Shown here in pieces: positions 51,201 to 64,000 of a stretch of 64,000 nt of DNA. Positions within the stretch are counted from its first letter, which is position 1. Every line of letters starts with the position of its first letter. Made by a program: the position numbers and the translations under genes. The stretch is from assembly GCF_964204645.1 (NCBI RefSeq), contig NC_134025.1:3849001-3913000 (forward strand). The letters run 5' to 3'. Under the pieces are notes generated by a model. That model saw only the letters and a list, made by a program, of their open reading frames with translations. It made no database searches and was not told the origin of the DNA. The DNA comes from Tubulanus polymorphus (Eukaryota; Nemertea; Palaeonemertea; Tubulaniformes; Tubulanidae).

Positions 51201-54200
51201 TATCTTGTTGTTGCATTGATTTTCCGGTGAGCAGATATTTTTAAGGTTATTTCTCATATTACTCGGAGGGGCTGCTGCTGCTATGAGTTGAGCGACACAG
51301 TGGCGAATACTCCTCCAGTTCAGTCGTATTATTAGCCGTGTACAGAGCAGTGATATAGCACAGGTTGCCATAGAAACCCAATAGAATATAAGGCATCACG
51401 AAGTTAATCACCTATCTACAGTAAATATGTCTACAGTATAAATTGACGTGTTCGTTTCATTTTTTTCCGATGTAGGATCGTCTTTTCAGTACCCCAAGTT
51501 CACTCACTACACTGGACCATATAGAGTATTTTCGGTATTTTTCAAGAAGCGGAATCTTGAGATTATTGATATAAAATGATAATGAGTCATACCACCCTCC
51601 TGTCTAGCGTCTACGTGATGAGCTAATGCTGATTCAGCTCATAGCTGGCTCTGCTATAACGTTGTTCTATTTATCAAATATGAAACTATCGCAGGGAATG
51701 AATCTGATATGTTACTGTATGCGAATTTCTGTATATATGTGAACAGTTTTCATCAAGCGATGAATTATATAATTATTGTATAATTACTGTATGAAATCTA
51801 TACAACTAGTTGCCATTCACGTTATAAATCAGCAAAGACCTACTTTAAATAACCTATAGTAAAAGGTTAGGCCGTATCGGTTGATAGCACTCACATTTGA
51901 CATTAAAAACTCTGATGAAAAAAAACTATTATGGTAGAGATGTTATTCATGTATTTTGTATATATAGATCCAAGACATTACATTCGAAGAAAGTGATAAC
52001 TCGGAAACGAAACAAGCCAAGGATGCTTTGTTACTTTGGTGCCAGATGAAAACAGCTGGATACGCTAATGTCAATGTCAGAAATTTCACAACAAGTTGGA
52101 AAGATGGCCTTGCTTTCAACGCCCTTATCCATAAACACAGGTAGCCACATTCAGCTAGTCACATTCAGCTATGGACATTTTTTATCTTATAATATTTTCC
52201 TTGTATTTTGAACTGATCAATTTCTTTTTTCTCATTTCAGGCCTGACCTTATTCCATATGAAAAACTTACTAAAGTCAATCCTTTATATAACCTGGAAAC
52301 TTCCTTTTCTACAGCTGAGGATAAATTGGGTCTTACACAACTTCTCGACCCTGAAGGTTTGTTCAGAGCTAAACACGTCGAAGTTCAATTGGAAAATGTA
52401 TTCCGAGCTTAATTTTATTCGAACTTGTTAAATTCAGATGTGAATGTTGAACATCCCGATGAAAAATCAATCATTACCTACGTGGTAACTTACTACCACT
52501 ACTTCTCTAAAATGAAGGCCGAATCTGTACATAGCAAGCGTATTGGAAAGGTAAGAAGAGTGAAATTTGAGAGTTAAGTCCATGGACGAGAAAATCTCAC
52601 GGAAAGAAATACCGATGGATAATTGTTGTTTTGATCGATAGGTTGTTGGTCACGCCGTAGAGAACGAGCACATGATGGAAGAATACGAGAGTCTAACGTC
52701 GGATCTGTTAGAATGGATTCAACAAACGATCTCTACTTTAAACGACCGAACATTCTCGAATTCCTTGCAAGGTGTACAGCAACAACTTGCGCAATTCAAT
52801 TCCTATCGAACTGTCGAAAAACCACCCAAGTAAGTTACACATTTCATATGATATAGACCCCTTAAACTTATGAACCATGCCACCGATCACCTGAGCATTT
52901 TTGACAAAATTATATGTCCCTGCTGTAATTTTGTTTGCCTGATATTGATTAAAACCTTGGGATAATTCTCCACGAAAACATTTAGAACTCTTATGGGCTT
53001 AAGTTATCTATTGAATGATCATATTTTAGACATCGTTTTACAAAGATTGTTTTATACCGCAATTTTCAGATTCGTTGAGAAGGGCAACTTGGAAGTTTTG
53101 CTGTTTACTCTGCAGAGTAAAATGCGAGCAAACAATCAGAAACCATATTACCCTAAAGAAGGCAAGCTTATATCCGATATCAACAAGGCGTGGGAAAGAC
53201 TGGAGAAAGCTGAACACGAACGCGAGCTGGCTCTCAGGGAAGAACTTATCAGGTGAGTTACTTTGAAAAGAAATGAATTTATCAGCAATCATTGAAAAGT
53301 TAGTTAAGTAACTGTAGTATTTATTCTGCGTGAATCATTCTTTACAGACAAGAAAAACTTGAACAACTGGCAGCTAGATTCGACCGTAAAGCCGGTATGC
53401 GTGAAACGTGGTTGAGTGAGAACCAGCGTCTCGTCGCTCAGGATAATTTCGGCTACGATTTAGCAGCCGTCGAAGCCGCAACGAAGAAACACGAAGCTAT
53501 CGAAACGGATATCAACGCCTACGAGGAACGCGTGCAAGCGGTCATCGCCGTCGCCGAGGAACTGAAGCAAGAAAACTACCACGACTTTGAAAGAATTGAC
53601 GCAAGGTTCGTATCATTGCGCAATGTGTTTATAGTACACTTCCGGATCGGGGAAACTTAAGGAATTCTATTTCCTTAAAAATCCAGAGAATTTGAATTTT
53701 TAGTGTCTTGTTCTTATTGCTGGGGACTAGTGGCTGAAGGTATCTCTTTGATAAAAACCCGCACCGGGGATATCTATGATTTAATCTGGAAATGTTTGCT
53801 CAAGAAGAAAAATTAGGGCAAATATCAGAATTTTAGATTCTCCGATCATCTGTAAGAACCTTGAAATGATTTGATAATTCGCTATTTTTTCTATATTCAT
53901 CGGGTGTATATTTTATCAGGAAAGAGAATGTTCTACGTTTGTGGACGTACCTACTGGAATTACTGCGCGCTCGCCGACTCAGATTAGAGCTGTCCTTGTC
54001 TCTGCAGAAGATCTTCCAAGAGATGTTATACATCCTCGATTGGATTGATGAAATCAAGGTACAAAAACACTTACTGATGCACTGATCTAGAAAACTCTTT
54101 GAGTCAGAAAAGTTATTTGAATAGAGTATTTGACAAATTTATTCAAATACTTGGAAAACTAGGGGAATTTGTAAAGCGATCCAGTATAGCGATTATTGAT

Positions 54201-57200
54201 TTGTAATTGAAGAATCAGTTTCTTATTCAGTGAAATATGTTGTATTTGGTTTTTTAGAGTCGTTTGTTATCGGAAGATTACGGTAAACATCTGATGGGTG
54301 TTGAAGACTTGTTGCAGAAACACAGTCTTCTCGAAGCCGATATCAACGTAGTCGGAGACCGAGTGAAGGCAGTGAATGGATCCGCTGAGAAATACGTTAC
54401 CGGTGATCTACCTGAAGAAGCTGGAGGTAAGATTCACCGACTTACAGGATTCATACTAAATTCCTCCTAATTGAAAAATTATTTTCCAGGACTGAATATC
54501 CTCTTGATTTTTGAAATTATTCTGTAACTCCTTGAATTTTGGGAGTCTTAAAATTTTCAAGTCTATTCTTTTCCTGGCCTAATCAGCCAAGTACCCATAG
54601 ACTGTATAAGATTGAACCCAGTGTCTCGTTCAAACTTCGGTATTTATTGAATTGACTCATTGCAGACTACCGACCGTGTGATACACAGATCGTCACTGAT
54701 CGTATGTCACATCTGAGCGCTGCGTACGAGGAACTATTGCAACTAGCAGCCGACCGTCGCTCGCGTCTGGAGGATTCGCGTAAGATGTGGCAGTTCTACT
54801 GGGATATGGCCGATGAAGAGGGCTGGATCAAGGAGAAAGAACAGCTGATGTCATCGCCAGATCTCGGTCATGACCTCACAACAGTTCATCTTCTCATCAA
54901 CAAGCATAAGGTATAGAATTAAATCATTTCACATATGATAATAGGGATATCAATCATTGAAGTAACGGAGATGGCGCTAAATCCAGCGAAAATGCTTTAC
55001 AGATGATGAATTGTTTCCTAAAAAGGGAAACATTGCAGAGGCTTCTTGAATTCATCGATGGATGAGATGGCCTCGATAAAAAACAGATGCTGTACATTAT
55101 GATCAATATGTATGTATTTGTTTTGTAGGGTATGGAAGATGAACTCCAAGCTCGTCACAGTCATCTCCAGGGTGTGATAAAGGTCGGCGAAGATCTTATC
55201 GAAGCCGGTAACTTCGCCGCTGATAAGATCAAGATTCGGATCGACGAAATCAACCAACAATGGGAGAACCTGATCGAACTGGCCGCGTACAGAAAGAAAC
55301 GTTTATTGGAAGCGCTCGATTTCTACCAGGTGAATTTCATATTCTCGGTCAATTCGATGACTAATGAGGTTTTAAACGCGTGAATATTGTTTGAAATTGC
55401 GATTTCGTTTGTAGTTTTTCGCCGATGCTGATGATGTCGACACGTGGATGTTGGACACATTGCGTATCGTTTCGAGTGAGGATGTAGGACACGATGAATC
55501 CAGTGTTCAATCACTATTGAAAAAACACAAGGTGAGAAATATTATATTACCATTCGTCGGCTAATGTTTACAGTTAGTCCGTTTCAGTCGATGGAGATTT
55601 TAATGTAGAAAATGATACTTTCTTCATTAACAGTCGCTGCTTTCAATGTTTGAACCTTCTTTTGTGAGTGGCAAATAATCATTACGTTAACAGCCAATTT
55701 CATTGTTGAGTTGAAAAACAGAACAGTTTACAAGCGACAAGATTGTCTATGTTTACTGTTAATTTTAGTTTTATTGTTGATTTTATTTCTTTGTTTGGGA
55801 AGAAGTTTCTTTTGTTTGATATTGATGTTTGTTGAATCATTGTTATAGTGTTTACGTTTTATTTCATCAATTTTAGGATGTAACTGATCAATTGGAGAAC
55901 TATCGTACCGTAATTGATGCATTGCGCGAACAGGCTAGTAACTTGGGAGAACAAGTAAGTGATGATTCCGTAAAATATCTCGCGATGTTTTTAATTCATT
56001 CACTTATCGTAAATTCAATATTTGTATTTTCACGTTTTAGGATAAAGATTCGCAAGAAGTTCAAGGTCGTCTCGCTAGTATCGAACGTCGCTATAACGAA
56101 CTGCTTGAATTGGCTAAACTGCGTAAACAGCGATTGTTGGATGCTTTGTCTCTGTATAGATTGTACAATGACGCCGACACAGTTGAAGTGTGGATTTCTG
56201 AAAAGGTATTTATACATTTAGAATACAGTCGCGCAAGTCTCTTTAAAATGGCAAGTTTGTAAACTGTCTATTTCGAGAGATAAGTAATACATGGCAAATT
56301 TGATTAGAGGGGGCTGATGATTTAAGAGGGGCACTGAAACATACATGTGGTAGGATTTTGATTTAGGGAAAGTGGAGAAACCGTTAATGAAGAACTCTTT
56401 TAAGTTCATTAGCTGACTGGTTTTGTGTGGTTTTACAGGAGAAATTACTGGCTACAATGGTTCCTGGTGACGATATTGAAGAATTAGAAATAATTCGACA
56501 TCGTTTTGATGGTTTCGAACACGAGATGCAAGTGAACGCTTCTAAAGTTGAAAACGTGAACCAAATAGCTCGTCAACTCCTGCAAGTTGAACATCCTAAT
56601 GCCGATGATATCCTGGCCCGACAGCAACAACTCAACGACAGGTAACTTATTAGATGGCAGGTTCTTAAAGCATTCAAATATAGGGACATGGGCTCATAAT
56701 ATGAATGTTTTTCAGATGGGCTCATCTGCAGTCAATCGTCGAGGACAAACGTAAGAGCCTAGGCACAGCATACGGCATCAAGACTTTCCATATCGAGATC
56801 ACTGAAACAGTCACCTGGATTCGTGAGAAAACCAAACTGGTCGAATCGACCGATGAATTGGGTAATGATTTAGCCAGTGTTATGGTTCTACAACGTAAAC
56901 TCAGCGGAATGGAGAAAGACTTGGAAGCTATCGAAGCGAAGGTCGATTCGTTGAATGCCGAAGCCGATCGTCTGTGTGACGAGAAACCGGAAGAGGCTGC
57001 GGCAATCAGGGAACAAGTTACACGCATTACCGAAGTGTGGACAGAATTGAAAGATCAGGTACAAGAGATATTAGTTATATGTTCAACTATTAAATGTACA
57101 ACGAATACTGGATGTTAATGATGTGAATTTTTGTTTGATTACAGTTGAAAGAACGAGATGAGAAACTGAATGAATCGAGCGAATTACAGAAGTTCTTACA

Positions 57201-60200
57201 GAATCTTGATCACTTCCAAGCTTGGCTTTCACGTACCCAGACAGCGATCGCTTCTGAGGATATCCCACAAGACTTGGTACAAGCCGAACAGTTGTTGAAT
57301 GAACATCAACAGATTAAAGAAGAGATCGATGGCTACGCGCCTGAATATGAAAAAATGAAAGATTACGGAAACAAGGTCACCGAAGGACAAAGCGACGCTC
57401 AGTACATGTTCTTGAGCCAGAGATTACAGGCCCTGGACGATGGATGGAATGAGCTTCATCAGATGTGGGATAACCAACAAAATCTTCTCACTCAAGGCAT
57501 GAACTTACAGGTAAGTGACCACCATCTATTGACGAATATTTCAAATGATATCGGCTGTGTTTTGTCTTAGTGCTAAATATTACATTTGTCATCATTTCAG
57601 GTGTTCTTACGCGATAGTATCCAATGCGAAGTACAGTTAAGCAAGCAAGAAAACTTCCTAGCTAAAGATGATGTACCTGTAAGTAGCTATCAGAATATGA
57701 ACATTTTAATTTATTTACAAGTTTCGTCTCACTATTATTCAATTTCATTGAAGTGCAAGTCATTTATTTTACATTACCATTATATTTAACAGTGGCAACG
57801 AAATCTTGATGATTCAAATGTCAAAAATAGGTGGCAGATCATACCTTCATGGACTGAAGCTTAGGTCTCTTCCTTAATGTTTGAATATAAATAATGCATA
57901 GAAAGACCTTAGAAATTATATTTCATTTAGAAAATTAACGATAAAAATGATTTTGATCTTTGCCACTCAATGAGTTTCATTTAATACCCATCTTTGCTGG
58001 TGTAACATTCTTGTGAAATTTTGTCCTTAGATCACTATATAAGTATTAAGTGTTCATAAGCAACACCAACTCGTTACACTGCTTGAATTCCATTGCTTTT
58101 GTAGAATATTTAGAAAGTCCATCGATATTTATGTTTCTAGATACCACGGCTCTTGCTTTATGCATATAGCCACGGTACGAAAAAATGATAGCTTTAAATA
58201 TATCTCTAGATTGATATCGATATTAGTTTTTGTGCTATATTTCATATGAACTAGAATTGTAACATATCAATATGCAGTGTCTTTGCACTGGTCGTGTTTC
58301 TATGTGTATGTTAGTTAACAAAGATATAAATACATAAACGAAAACTGATTTTCAACGATTCTGTTGCACAGAGCACCCAGGTTGGACGTGATAAACAGGT
58401 AAAGAAATGAAATACCTACAAACAAACAAAACACTGATTTGACTATAGCGAGCAGCATGATGGCCCGACGTGTGATTTCCCTTTTAATCTCATCTCATCG
58501 TTGTTTTCCCTCTAGATGTTCGTTCACTTGTTGTCAACGTTATCGATGTTGGCCACGGAGGACGTTCTGTTCATCTATTATTGCACTGTTTGTTCTCTCA
58601 CTTGTCTAAGCGTCGCCGATGATATGTCCGTTTGAAATTGTCATCGTTATTTCGACGTGATAAACTGAATGTAGCTCTTCGACTTAGACGAGTGTGAATC
58701 ATGCTCTTAAATTCCATATTCTTCTCAACTGATTATATCACTGTAGAATATGGGAATCATTTTCATCGCTGACATCTTTATATCGATCACAAGTAAAATC
58801 TCTTAAAGAATTGAGAATCAAGTTTATGTGATTATGATATAAACTTGTCAGTAATCTCAGTGTTGACATTTTCTGTGAATATGTTATACAGCCTTCCCCC
58901 GGACCCTCGAACCCGTCACCATTTCATATTTCAGCTCACTAACAAACTCATCATATTATGTGTAGGTTTAGAAACTGTTTATGTGTGTTTGAACATTCCT
59001 CGAATCAAGATTGTTCAAAATTACTTCCGCTCACGCTGTCTTCTACTGTTGGTCCTTTTCACTCTCTGTACACAGAAATTTATGTTTCGACTCTCGAAAA
59101 TTCTTTGGATGAAAAATCTTGTAATATAACGCAGTAATTATCCATATTCTTTCCGTCAGTAATTGGTTGGATCGTTGATAGTCTTAGTGGTGTCAGGTTG
59201 ACAGTAATTGTCGTTGACTTTGAAAGGGTCAGTCTATGTGGGTGAACCTCATGAATGAACATACTAACAAACGTCGATATGAACATGAATATTTGAAACC
59301 TAACTAACAGCAATGATTCCGAGTGAAAATATATGAATACACAATAAGTGGCATGTTTCCATTTTGAAAAGCATGGAATGTTGAGAATACAAGTTTTGAA
59401 GACATTGATACTTATCAACCGTACTTCCAGATATCCCCCATTTTCCTATCAGTTTTTGTCCAAATTACTTACTCTGCACATACGACTAATGACAAGTGGT
59501 AATTAAAATACGTGTATTCTTGGTGTTAATCAGATATAAAGATGTGTTCTTTGTTGTGTGGTCCCGATACATGTATGTTTTATTCTCGCCGAATTGGGTT
59601 AAATTCCTGATTCTGGTGCTATGTATTTTACCACGGAAAACTTTGAATAATGTTTTCCATCCTTTTATCGATGTACGATAGTTGTTTCGATGTTGTCTAG
59701 AGAAAAGCAAATGGAATTGCTTTGTTTGTTCAAATGTTACATTACGGGTAATGGAGGGCTACTTCCTATCAAAACCCCTTCAGTGAATATAGATTATGTA
59801 AGATGCCATAAGTATTCACGACTGAAAAAAATTAGGATGTCATCGAGTTATTTTTATCTTGATTATTAAGGGCTCTTTGGAGCAGGCGGAGAATATGATC
59901 AAGGAACATGAAGCGTTCATTACAACGATGGATGCTAATGATGAGAAAGTGAACGGCGTATTACAGTTTGCGCAGCGTCTGATCGATGAGAATCATTTCT
60001 CCGGTGATAAGATCCATACCAAGGCCCAAAATATTGAAGAAAGGTAATTATCGATTTATTTCATTACGCTTGAACTAGATGCTATTTATTTGAGCAGTTT
60101 CGATATCAATGTTTTATGTTTTTGTTTTCTACAGACGAAATGGTAATAGACAGAGAGCTTATGAGCATTTAGAACGGCTCAAAGACTCGCTGATGTTGCA

Positions 60201-63200
60201 GCAATTCATGCAGGACTGTGATGATGTAAGTATATAATCTCAGAAAAAGGCTTTGGCGCTCGAAATTCCAAGATCACGTGTTCGTAAAATTATTTGGTTT
60301 GTTTTTGGTAGATCGAAGAATGGCTGCAAGATAAGAAAATAGCCGCAGAAGATGAAACTTACCGAGATGCCAAGAATATCCATAGTAAATACATGAGGCA
60401 TCAAGCATTCGAATCCGAAATTACTGCTAATAAAGATCGTTTGAACAAGTGTGAACAGGTACAAACCATGTGAATTTACTGTTTAATATTCAGTATGAAC
60501 CGTGCCAGGAAGCTTTAGAAATTATTATATATTGATGCGTTTGATTTTAGGACGGAGATGAACTGGTCCGTCAGAAACCTGAATGGAATGAACGCATCGA
60601 GGAACGCCTCAATCAGTTGAAAACACAATGGGACGAACTGGAAGATACGACCAAAGATAAAGGGGCGCGTCTGTTCGACGCTAATAAACATGTACTGTAC
60701 GAACAGAATATTGATGATATCGACGGTTGGATGAAAGAACTCGAAACGCAGGTCATTCCAGAAGAAGCGAGCGAGAATTTGGCTGGTGTGAATATATTGA
60801 TCAAGAAACAGGAGGTAATTCATCAGAAATCTCCATCTCGATCGGCACGAATTTCTGTTGCGAAATTTGACGAATACGCCGCGATTTTCATTGTAGAATC
60901 AAGAACAAGAGATGGTCATCAAACAGCAACAGGTCGAAACATTAGAAGCGGAACAAACTTGTCTGTTAGATCTCGATCCGCATAAACGTGAAGAAATCGA
61001 GATGAGAAAGAAAGCTATTGAAGAAAGGTAAAAAATCGTCATTCTTCAACTTAAACAAGTTATATAACGCTATATTGAACATCTATTTCATACTTCATCC
61101 TCTTTCGTTTTTAGATTCCAGAGAATAAATGCACCATTGATCGAACGTCGTAATCAACTGGAACAGAAGAAACGTATTCATCAATTCCTACGAGATATCG
61201 AGGACGAGAAACTGTGGATCGATGAGAAGATGCAGCTGGCGACGTCGACTAACTACGGAAATAGTTTACTCAGCGTTCACATGCTGTTGAAAAAGAATAA
61301 AAGCCTTCAATCGGAGATCATGAACCACGAGCCGAGAATTCATTCTGTGTGCGACGACGGACGTCTGATGATCAGCGACGGACATCCTCTCTCCGAGGAA
61401 TTCCAACAGAAAATCGACGAATTGCTCGAATTGTGGGACGATTTACTGAAGGCGGTGGAAGCGCGAAAAGAAAGATTGCAGCAATCAGAGGTTGCTCAAC
61501 AGGTAAATATTCAAATACAGTAGTGAAGTTCGTACAGCGATATCGTGAAATACCTAATATATACCGCTTATTTTCAGTTCTACTACGATGCTTCCGAGGC
61601 CGAAGCCTGGATGAGCGAACAGGAGCTTTACATGATGGGCGAAGATCGGGCTAAAGATGAGAACGGCGCCAATAATATGATGAAGAAACACCAGAACCTA
61701 GAGAAGACTATTGAAGATTACGCCGAGACTATTCGTCAACTTAGCGATAATAGTCGGGAACTGATTGACCAGGAACATCCCGAGAGGTTCTTATAATTTA
61801 CAACTTTGATCGCGAACAAAACTATGTTCATTAAAGATCCGTACTAGACTGTTTAGCATCAGATAAATCGAACGTTGAATGAATCTGTATGGATTATTTG
61901 TCTTTTAAGTAATGTTTTGTATATTATTTTTCAGCGAGACAATTGCTACTCGTCAAGCGCAAGTCGATAAATTATACGCCGGATTGAAAGATCTGATGCA
62001 AGAAAGACGATCGCGTTTAGACGAAGTTCTGAAATTATACACGATGAATCGCGAGATCGAAGACTTGTTGCAGTGGATCGCTGAACGTGAGGTGGTCGCT
62101 GGATCACATGAGCTAGGACAAGACTTCGAACACGTCACGGTAAATATCGCCGCAGAATCTGTTGTACAGTCATACCCATGTCAGATCTGATGGGTACTAC
62201 GATGTATTTATATGACGAGTGAGGTCAAAATCCGACCTATGAAAAATTTCCAATTATTTCTTTATTCATTCTTGGTCAGTTATACTGTTAAACTTGCTTA
62301 AGTCATCATAGCTGTGGTAATCATTATGTTTGACTGTAGTTGACTATGCAACACGTCCCTGTTCCGACTAAAACTACATAGAAATATTGTTGAGAAGTAG
62401 ATATTGATTGTTTGTTGCGTTTATTGTTTCAGATGTTGTTAGATCGTTTTAAAGAATTCGCTCGTGACACGCAGAATATCGGTTCAGAACGCGTCGCTGA
62501 AGCTAATGACCTCTGCGATCAGCTGATCAACGCCGGTCATTCGGATGCGGCTACGATAGCTGAGTGGAAGGACGGCCTCAATGAGGCCTGGACAGACCTG
62601 TTAGAACTGATTGAGACGAGGACACAGGCTCTGCAGGCTTCTTGGGAACTTCACAAGTTCTTCCATGACTGCAAAGACACCTTGGAGAGAATCTACGTAA
62701 GTGGCATTTACATGAGTCTTCATGATACCGGTGTTTTGTTAGATTATGTCGTTATCGGTGAATTATGTTCAACTTCAGGAAAAGCAAAATACTATTCCCG
62801 AAGATCTTGGCCGCGATGCTAAAACGGTAGCTGCTCTCCAAAGGAAACATGCTAATTTCGAACATGATTTAGTCACACTTGGTGCTCAGGTAATATATAA
62901 GTTTAGCATTCATTACTCCAACCTGTTATGAGGTATGATTCTGTAGATGATCTGACGATACGTTTCGAATTTTACAGGTCCAAACGGTCCAAGAAGATGC
63001 CTCCAAGCTCATAGCTGGATATGCCGGTGATAAAGCCCGTGAAATACGTGAACGTGAGGCTGAAGTCGTCAACGCCTGGCGTAATTTACAGATGATGTGC
63101 GAATATCGTAAAAACAAACTCGCCGATACGAACGATCTGTTCAGATTCTTTAATATGGTGCGAGATTTACGTTTATGGATGAAAGATATCATCACACAGA

Positions 63201-63979
63201 TGAATACACAAGAAAAACCAAGGTTTGTACTTCGAGAAATATCGATACTCTGATTGTACTGAGAGTGAATTTAAGAGCTATTAGATTAATGAATATGTTG
63301 ATATTTTCAGAGATGTTTCCGGCGTTGAACTGTTGATGAATAATCATCAGTCGTTGAAAGCCGAAGTGGATGCACGCGAAGAAAACTTCGCGATCTGCGT
63401 GAACTTGGGAAAGGATCTTCTGGCGAGGAAACATTACAGACAAGAGGAGGTAACGAGGTCTTCTCTAGCTACAGTTCTCGACCATCTGTTTAATATGATG
63501 CTCGATGTGGTAATGCATGAATTTCTACGACAAAAGAAAGATAAAAGTGCCAAGATATTGAATGATGGGGGTTTTGGTTTCGTGATCAAGTGAAATTTTT
63601 GGAAATCCTTTTTGGTTAAGATTGATGAATTCGATCAAAAAAGTCATTTATCTCGTGAAACTTAACCCCGAAATTATGATCGCAAGTTTCTAATCTCGTG
63701 GATTGATGTAATTTTAGGTTCGAGAGAAATTGATACAGCTTACCACAGAACGATGTACGATGATGGATCAATGGGAAGATCGATGGGAATATTTACAACT
63801 GAGTAAGTTTTATAGTTAAATCACTCATTTCTGAATAACAAAAAAAAAGATCTCCATCGCTGTAATGATAACGATTGTTTGTTCTAGTTTTGGAAGTTTA
63901 TCAGTTCGCTCGAGACGCTTACATCGCTGAGTGCTGGCTCATAGCGCAGGAACCATACTTACAAAATACTGACCTTGGC
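48218..63979 (+). CDS. SPTBN1-like: Beta-spectrin (partial, continues past the right edge)
   Basis: Actin-crosslinking membrane-skeleton protein that pairs with alpha-spectrin and binds ankyrin. Exons: 48218-48320, 49464-49615, 50039-50212, 51968-52140, 52241-52356, 52438-52550, 52642-52829, 53070-53252, 53348-53605, 53920-54058, 54258-54426, 54666-54910, 55129-55329, 55415-55531, 55877-55954, 56041-56205, 56439-56641, 56716-57058, 57145-57510, 57601-57678, 59871-60043, 60135-60225, 60312-60458, 60551-60814, 60897-61027, 61115-61502, 61578-61786, 61935-62139, 62433-62696, 62779-62889, 62978-63222, 63311-63449, 63718-63802, 63888-63979. That is 2,036 codons in phase. It begins [10 protein letters not shown]...[11 protein letters not shown], then two CH domains ([33 protein letters not shown]), then spectrin repeats ([51 protein letters not shown]). 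The C-terminus lies outside the window. It is conventional beta, not beta-heavy, judging by length and the conserved repeats. Confidence 0.97.
49320..49383 (+). CDS. SPTBN1-like: Alternative first coding exon of beta-spectrin
   Basis: A 64-base frame from ATG at 49320 encodes [20 protein letters not shown] plus Ala and one base, then a GTATGA donor. Its phase (1) equals that of the main first exon ending at 48320, so it joins exon 2 at 49464 without frameshift, giving KIKELADERE. The end also resembles the main exon end, RIKALADERE. Vertebrate SPTBN1 has a second N-terminus from an alternative promoter that joins at the same DERE junction, so this is probably the equivalent. The donor is weaker than that of the main exon. 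Confidence 0.65.
50895..51155 (+). repeat. Dispersed repeat copy in a beta-spectrin intron
   Basis: Contains GTGGCCACTGACCTGGAAAA, then repeated variants of CTCAGGGAATT at about 50941-50951, 50977-50988 and 51115-51125, each followed by T- or A-rich sequence. The same style of words recurs in nearby introns (54080-54175 on this strand, 54480-54600 on the other). This indicates an interspersed repeat family rather than unique intron. Confidence 0.5.
54080..54600. repeat. Further diverged copies of the spectrin-intron repeat
   Basis: In the intron before 54258, TCTAGAAAACTCTTTGAGTC and CTTGGAAAACTAGGGGAATT resemble the 50895-51155 element. In the intron after 54426, minus-strand reading gives GGCCAGGAAAAGAATAGACT and other GGAAAAT words, so that copy is inverted. 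The interval also contains exon 54258-54426, which is not part of the repeat. The region near 53640-53720 has related words. Confidence 0.4.
57679..59870 (+). other. 2.2 kb intron of beta-spectrin
   Basis: The second longest intron inside the repeat-coding part of the gene, splitting a spectrin repeat between ...AKDDVP and [11 protein letters not shown].... I looked for an alternative exon and saw none with both splice signals and matching phase. Open frames at 58845-59129 and 59080-59418 are hydrophobic, AT-rich and unsupported. Confidence 0.6.
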
Positions 63980-64000
63980 GTAAGTAAATCGTTTAGATGC

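Overview
This window is animal (bilaterian invertebrate) nuclear DNA. It is AT-rich, most genes are split by many short introns with GT-AG borders, and the proteins are clear orthologues of conserved metazoan families. Gene structure and repeats would fit a lophotrochozoan (mollusc, brachiopod or similar), but that is inference; no marker in the window fixes the phylum.

Layout. (1) 1-18,270 is gene-poor and holds one intronless POU class III homeobox transcription factor (minus, 5040-6260) in about 17 kb of non-coding DNA, the usual setting of a developmental regulator. (2) 18-24 kb: a small PLAC8/cornifelin-like Cys-rich protein (plus), a Golgi-type carbohydrate sulfotransferase (minus, 4 exons) and CDK7 (plus, 11 exons, 347 aa). 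(3) 24.6-29.4 kb: CLASRP, an SR-rich splicing regulator (minus, 19 exons), tail-to-tail with CDK7 and head-to-head with an unrecognised acidic protein gene (plus, 30,058-30,756) across a short bidirectional promoter with YY1-like and CACGTG sites. (4) 31.4-34.2 kb: an RCOR/CoREST corepressor (minus, 13 exons) with a GATA-like zinc finger between its two SANT domains. (5) 35.3-45.1 kb: VPS39 (plus, 24 exons) with one 4.5 kb intron. (6) 48.2 kb to the right edge: conventional beta-spectrin (plus), 34 coding exons on the main path plus an alternative first exon. It runs off the window after about 2,036 codons, inside the late spectrin repeats.

The genes do not form one pathway. Loosely they group as transcription and chromatin (POU3, CDK7, RCOR), RNA processing (CLASRP), Golgi and endolysosomal traffic (sulfotransferase, VPS39) and membrane skeleton (beta-spectrin). 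They sit as compact convergent and divergent pairs, several sharing promoter or terminator regions of 0.2-1 kb.

No rRNA, intact tRNA, CRISPR array or viral gene was seen. The items most worth a second look are the zinc finger in CoREST, the alternative spectrin start, the unrecognised acidic gene on the bidirectional promoter, two long hairpins, and a dispersed repeat family in the spectrin introns. Exon borders were read by eye from splice signals, reading phase and similarity to family members as remembered; no alignment was run.
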